64,000 nt of DNA from JAFEBO01 sp044221315 (lineage in GTDB: Bacteria > Planctomycetota > Phycisphaerae > Phycisphaerales > UBA1924), in contig JBGAPK010000007.1 in NCBI GenBank assembly GCA_044221315.1, positions 62,001 through 126,000 on the forward strand, read 5' to 3'. The position numbers were made by a program, and so were the translations under genes. The notes beneath the pieces were generated by a model that was given only the letters and a program-made list of their open reading frames with translations, made no database searches and was not told where the DNA came from. This document shows, one piece after another, positions 61,868 through 64,000 of this stretch. How positions within the stretch are numbered: the first letter of the stretch is position 1; the number at the start of each line of letters is the position of its first letter.

Positions 61868-62305
61868 TCAGCTCTGCTGCGTGAACGTCGCACCGTCGAG
61901 AGCATCAAAGCTGACGAACTGGCCTTTCTCAAACCCGCTCGCGCTCTGACGCGGATCGGTCGGCTCACACCATATCGGCACAGCCGCATTCACAACAACC
62001 CGGTCTCCCTCGACCGCGATGATGGTCCCCTGCACCCGGCGCGGATGCCCCGAGACCGGCTCGACATACCGCCCGCCGGTCGTCACCACGTCGATCCGGC
62101 GCGCCTTCACGCCGATCTTTCCCACGATCCGATGGCCCACACGGGCAGTGATCGCTCCATCCGCAACCAGCCGCAACTGATAGCTGGTGTCGGGAATGGA
62201 TATCACCACATGCCCCGGGCCATCGCCGCTCGGCGCAATCACTTGCTCGAGCACCCCGCGGCAGAGGCGCGAGTCAATCCTGGTCGTCGGCGCTGGGGTA
62301 ATCAT
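61868..62305 (-). CDS. Conserved-looking hypothetical protein
   Basis: 145 residues from the ATG at 62305. No domain recognised. It contains alternating short beta strands (VVISIPDTSYQLRLV, GKIGVKARRIDVV, GTIIAVEGDRVVVNAAVPIW), suggesting one or two small OB- or barrel-like folds, and no signal peptide or membrane helix. It lies 22 bp before the TPR/peptidase gene's end and reads in the same direction, so it may be cotranscribed with it. Codon usage matches its neighbours. Confidence 0.65.
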   Translation of the reverse strand: MITPAPTTRIDSRLCRGVLEQVIAPSGDGPGHVVISIPDTSYQLRLVADGAITARVGHRIVGKIGVKARRIDVVTTGGRYVEPVSGHPRRVQGTIIAVEGDRVVVNAAVPIWCEPTDPRQSASGFEKGQFVSFDALDGATFTQQS

Positions 62306-62327
62306 GGAGCCGGAGAATAGGCGGCGC

Positions 62328-64000
62328 CTACTTGCCCGGCTTGCTCTTCAGCCCCTCGAGAGCCTTCAGCCGCTCGGCGTGGATCGGGCGGTCGGGCTCA
62401 AGAATCTTCAGGGCTTCAAGCTGCCACTTGGCCCCGTCGTAGTCGCCCCGCTTTATCGCGATCGTCGCCGCCAGTTCCCGGCTCGGAGCCTCGTACGGCG
62501 CCACCACGCACGCGCGGACCGCCTTGGCCCAGGCCTTGTCCCAATCCCCTGCCGCGGCGTACAGCCTCGCGAGTTGAATGCTGATGCTCGCCGAATTTTG
62601 CTCCCTCGCGTCCAGATACTCAAGATGCGCGATCGCGGCCTTCGGGTCGTGCGCCTGCGATTCTTCGTCGAGATACAACGCCGCCAGCATCCTGTGCGGT
62701 GTCGGATCGACCGGCCGTGCCGCGGCAAATCGACCGAGCAGCGGGATCATGTCCGGCGTCGCCTTGCCCTTCACGGCATGAAGCTCGACGGCCATTTCCA
62801 GAAGGTCGGAGCTCTCCGGGTAATCCTTCAACCAGCCGTCCACAACCTCCACCGTCGGTTCATCCTCGTCGTGGCCGTCACCAAGGCTCTTGTGCCACTG
62901 ATCCACAAGATCCTTCACCTCCGGCTCGCCGGACTTCGGACGCATCCCCCAAGCGATCAACTGCTGCCCAGCCCACTCCTTGAATTCCTCCAGGAATTGC
63001 TCGCGATTCACCCCCATCACCGTCTGGAAAGCCTCCGGCTCGCGTTCGCCCGCCGCGTATCTGTCCATCAACTTCAACGGCGCATCAGCCCCGAATCGAG
63101 TCACGATGTACTCGTACATCCACGCGCCCTGCGCATACGCCTGCCCGCGATCGGTCGGCTTCTTCGGGCGAGTGAACGCGATATTGATGTCGTCGAGATC
63201 GAAGAAAGTCTTGGTTTCATAGGCCCGTGCCAGAATCTGCACCGCGTTCCAGTCGCGCGGCGAATCCTCCAGGTACACCGCCGACGCCTCCGTGAACCAA
63301 TGCGGCAACCGGTTCTTCGTCCGCGCAAGAGTCACCGTGTGCGTGAACTCGTGCTGGATCACCCGCGCCCAGTCGTACGGCCCCACCTTGTTCTTCTCGC
63401 CCAGCCGCGGCGCTTCCATCGCGATCAACGGCCCCGTCGCCGCCGCCATGGTGTGCACCTGCGGCATGCCCGTAATCCGCACGCTGAACCACTGGTGGTC
63501 CGGCATCAGCTCAATGACAGTCTTTCCCGGCGGTTCGGAACGGATGCCCCCGGGCTTGTCGCCCGTCACCCGGGCGTACACGCGCTCCAAGATCGGCGGC
63601 ATCTCCCGCGCCAACGCAAGGTCAACGCCGGGGCGATACCGGATGATGAAGTGCTCCGTCTCGATCCGCGCGAAGTTGCGCACTTCGCGAACCAGTTTCA
63701 GACTGTTCGACGCCCGAACGTTGAATGGATCGAGCGCCTCGGCCTTCTCGAGCGCGGCCAGGGCCCGCTCATCCCGGGCGGCCTGCACCTCCAGCAAACC
63801 CAACTCAATCCAGGTTTCCGCCAGCTTCGGAGCCCGCCGGGTTGCCGCTTCGAGGTACTTCGCCGCGTCCGCGTATTGGCGCTGCTCCGCCAGAGCCTTG
63901 CCAACCTGCAAATATCCAATCGGCGTTCCCGGCGATATCGCGTCCAGTTCATTCAGCAGCCGATCCGCACCCGCCAGATCAAAGCCCGCGGCAACCGACG
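62328..64000 (-). CDS. TPR protein with peptidase MA-like (HExxH) domain, N-terminus cut by window edge
   Basis: The frame stays open to the window edge, so the N-terminus is missing; 557 residues are seen. TPR-type helices open it (KALAEQRQYADAAKYLEAATRRAPK, then ALAALEKAEALDPF). A gluzincin-type domain follows: VIQHEFTHTV (HEFTH) and WFTEASAVYLED, giving the third ligand Glu about 20-25 residues on. More TPR-like helices form the C-terminal third (HLEYLDAREQNSASISIQLARLY). A periplasmic or secreted peptidase with scaffold repeats is likely. Confidence 0.85.
   Translation of the reverse strand, partial: SVAAGFDLAGADRLLNELDAISPGTPIGYLQVGKALAEQRQYADAAKYLEAATRRAPKLAETWIELGLLEVQAARDERALAALEKAEALDPFNVRASNSLKLVREVRNFARIETEHFIIRYRPGVDLALAREMPPILERVYARVTGDKPGGIRSEPPGKTVIELMPDHQWFSVRITGMPQVHTMAAATGPLIAMEAPRLGEKNKVGPYDWARVIQHEFTHTVTLARTKNRLPHWFTEASAVYLEDSPRDWNAVQILARAYETKTFFDLDDINIAFTRPKKPTDRGQAYAQGAWMYEYIVTRFGADAPLKLMDRYAAGEREPEAFQTVMGVNREQFLEEFKEWAGQQLIAWGMRPKSGEPEVKDLVDQWHKSLGDGHDEDEPTVEVVDGWLKDYPESSDLLEMAVELHAVKGKATPDMIPLLGRFAAARPVDPTPHRMLAALYLDEESQAHDPKAAIAHLEYLDAREQNSASISIQLARLYAAAGDWDKAWAKAVRACVVAPYEAPSRELAATIAIKRGDYDGAKWQLEALKILEPDRPIHAERLKALEGLKSKPGK

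Overview
The window is high-GC bacterial DNA and looks like a planctomycete, most likely class Phycisphaerae. The evidence is the number of oversized type II secretion (T2S)/type IV pilus-like (T4P) pseudopilins, secreted proteins ending in paired EF-hand (dockerin-like) repeats of the form DLNGDGxVDDxDFVxFAxAY, and short GTGA/ATGA gene overlaps. The assignment rests on protein character only; there is no rRNA or other marker in the window. Both ends cut through genes.

Layout. (1) 1-12613, minus strand: secretion/pilus cluster A. In transcription order it has a PilB-type ATPase, PilT, a second GspE/PilB ATPase, GspF, then five prepilin-like proteins of G, H, I, J and K/PilX type, the last one truncated. 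A hairpin separates GspF from the pseudopilins. (2) 12789-15323, plus: stand-alone CoaB and an unusual RluA pseudouridine synthase-methyltransferase fusion. (3) 15327-21186: a secreted M1-type metallopeptidase, tRNA-Gly(TCC), a 538-bp non-coding stretch with inverted repeats, a second secreted EF-hand-tagged protein, and a degenerate tRNA-like copy of tRNA-Gly with a CAA anticodon. (4) 21261-31490, minus: cluster B. It starts with a response regulator, HD-GYP protein, histidine kinase and STAS protein and runs by overlapping genes into GspE, GspF, PilM, PilN, PilO, a GspC/PilP-like protein and a small major-type pseudopilin. (5) 31668-35081, plus: a divergent operon of four pseudopilins. No secretin (GspD/PilQ) or prepilin peptidase is present in the window.

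(6) 35145-46780: purine catabolism. A three-subunit xanthine dehydrogenase, its XdhC maturation factor, a MocA-like nucleotidyltransferase, adenine deaminase and a DUF6986-type aldolase-fold protein read rightwards. HIU hydrolase, OHCU decarboxylase, allantoicase and allantoinase read leftwards. Together they would take adenine/hypoxanthine/xanthine to urate and then from 5-hydroxyisourate to ureidoglycolate; no uricase or ureidoglycolate lyase is visible. (7) 46872-52258: molybdenum cofactor genes moaA, moaE, moaD, moeA, moaC and mogA, which supply the cofactor needed by the adjacent xanthine dehydrogenase, plus a TauE-family permease fused by overlap to moaE.

(8) 52365-64000: tRNA-Leu(CAA), an FHA protein, an Asp/Glu racemase-family protein with an altered first catalytic motif, an HscB-like J protein, a membrane thioredoxin-like protein, a second EF-hand-tagged M1 peptidase, two simple repeats, a DUF1015 protein, PurQ, a seven-repeat FG-GAP propeller with the same EF-hand tag, a short hypothetical, and a truncated TPR/HExxH protein.

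The most interesting signals are the shared C-terminal tag (four otherwise different secreted proteins all end in paired EF loops framed by Cys and the exact terminus Cys-Pro, two of them between the two secretion clusters), the signalling-to-secretion operon, the purine pathway with missing steps and a candidate filler, the RluA-methyltransferase fusion, and the tRNA-Gly body carrying a Leu anticodon.
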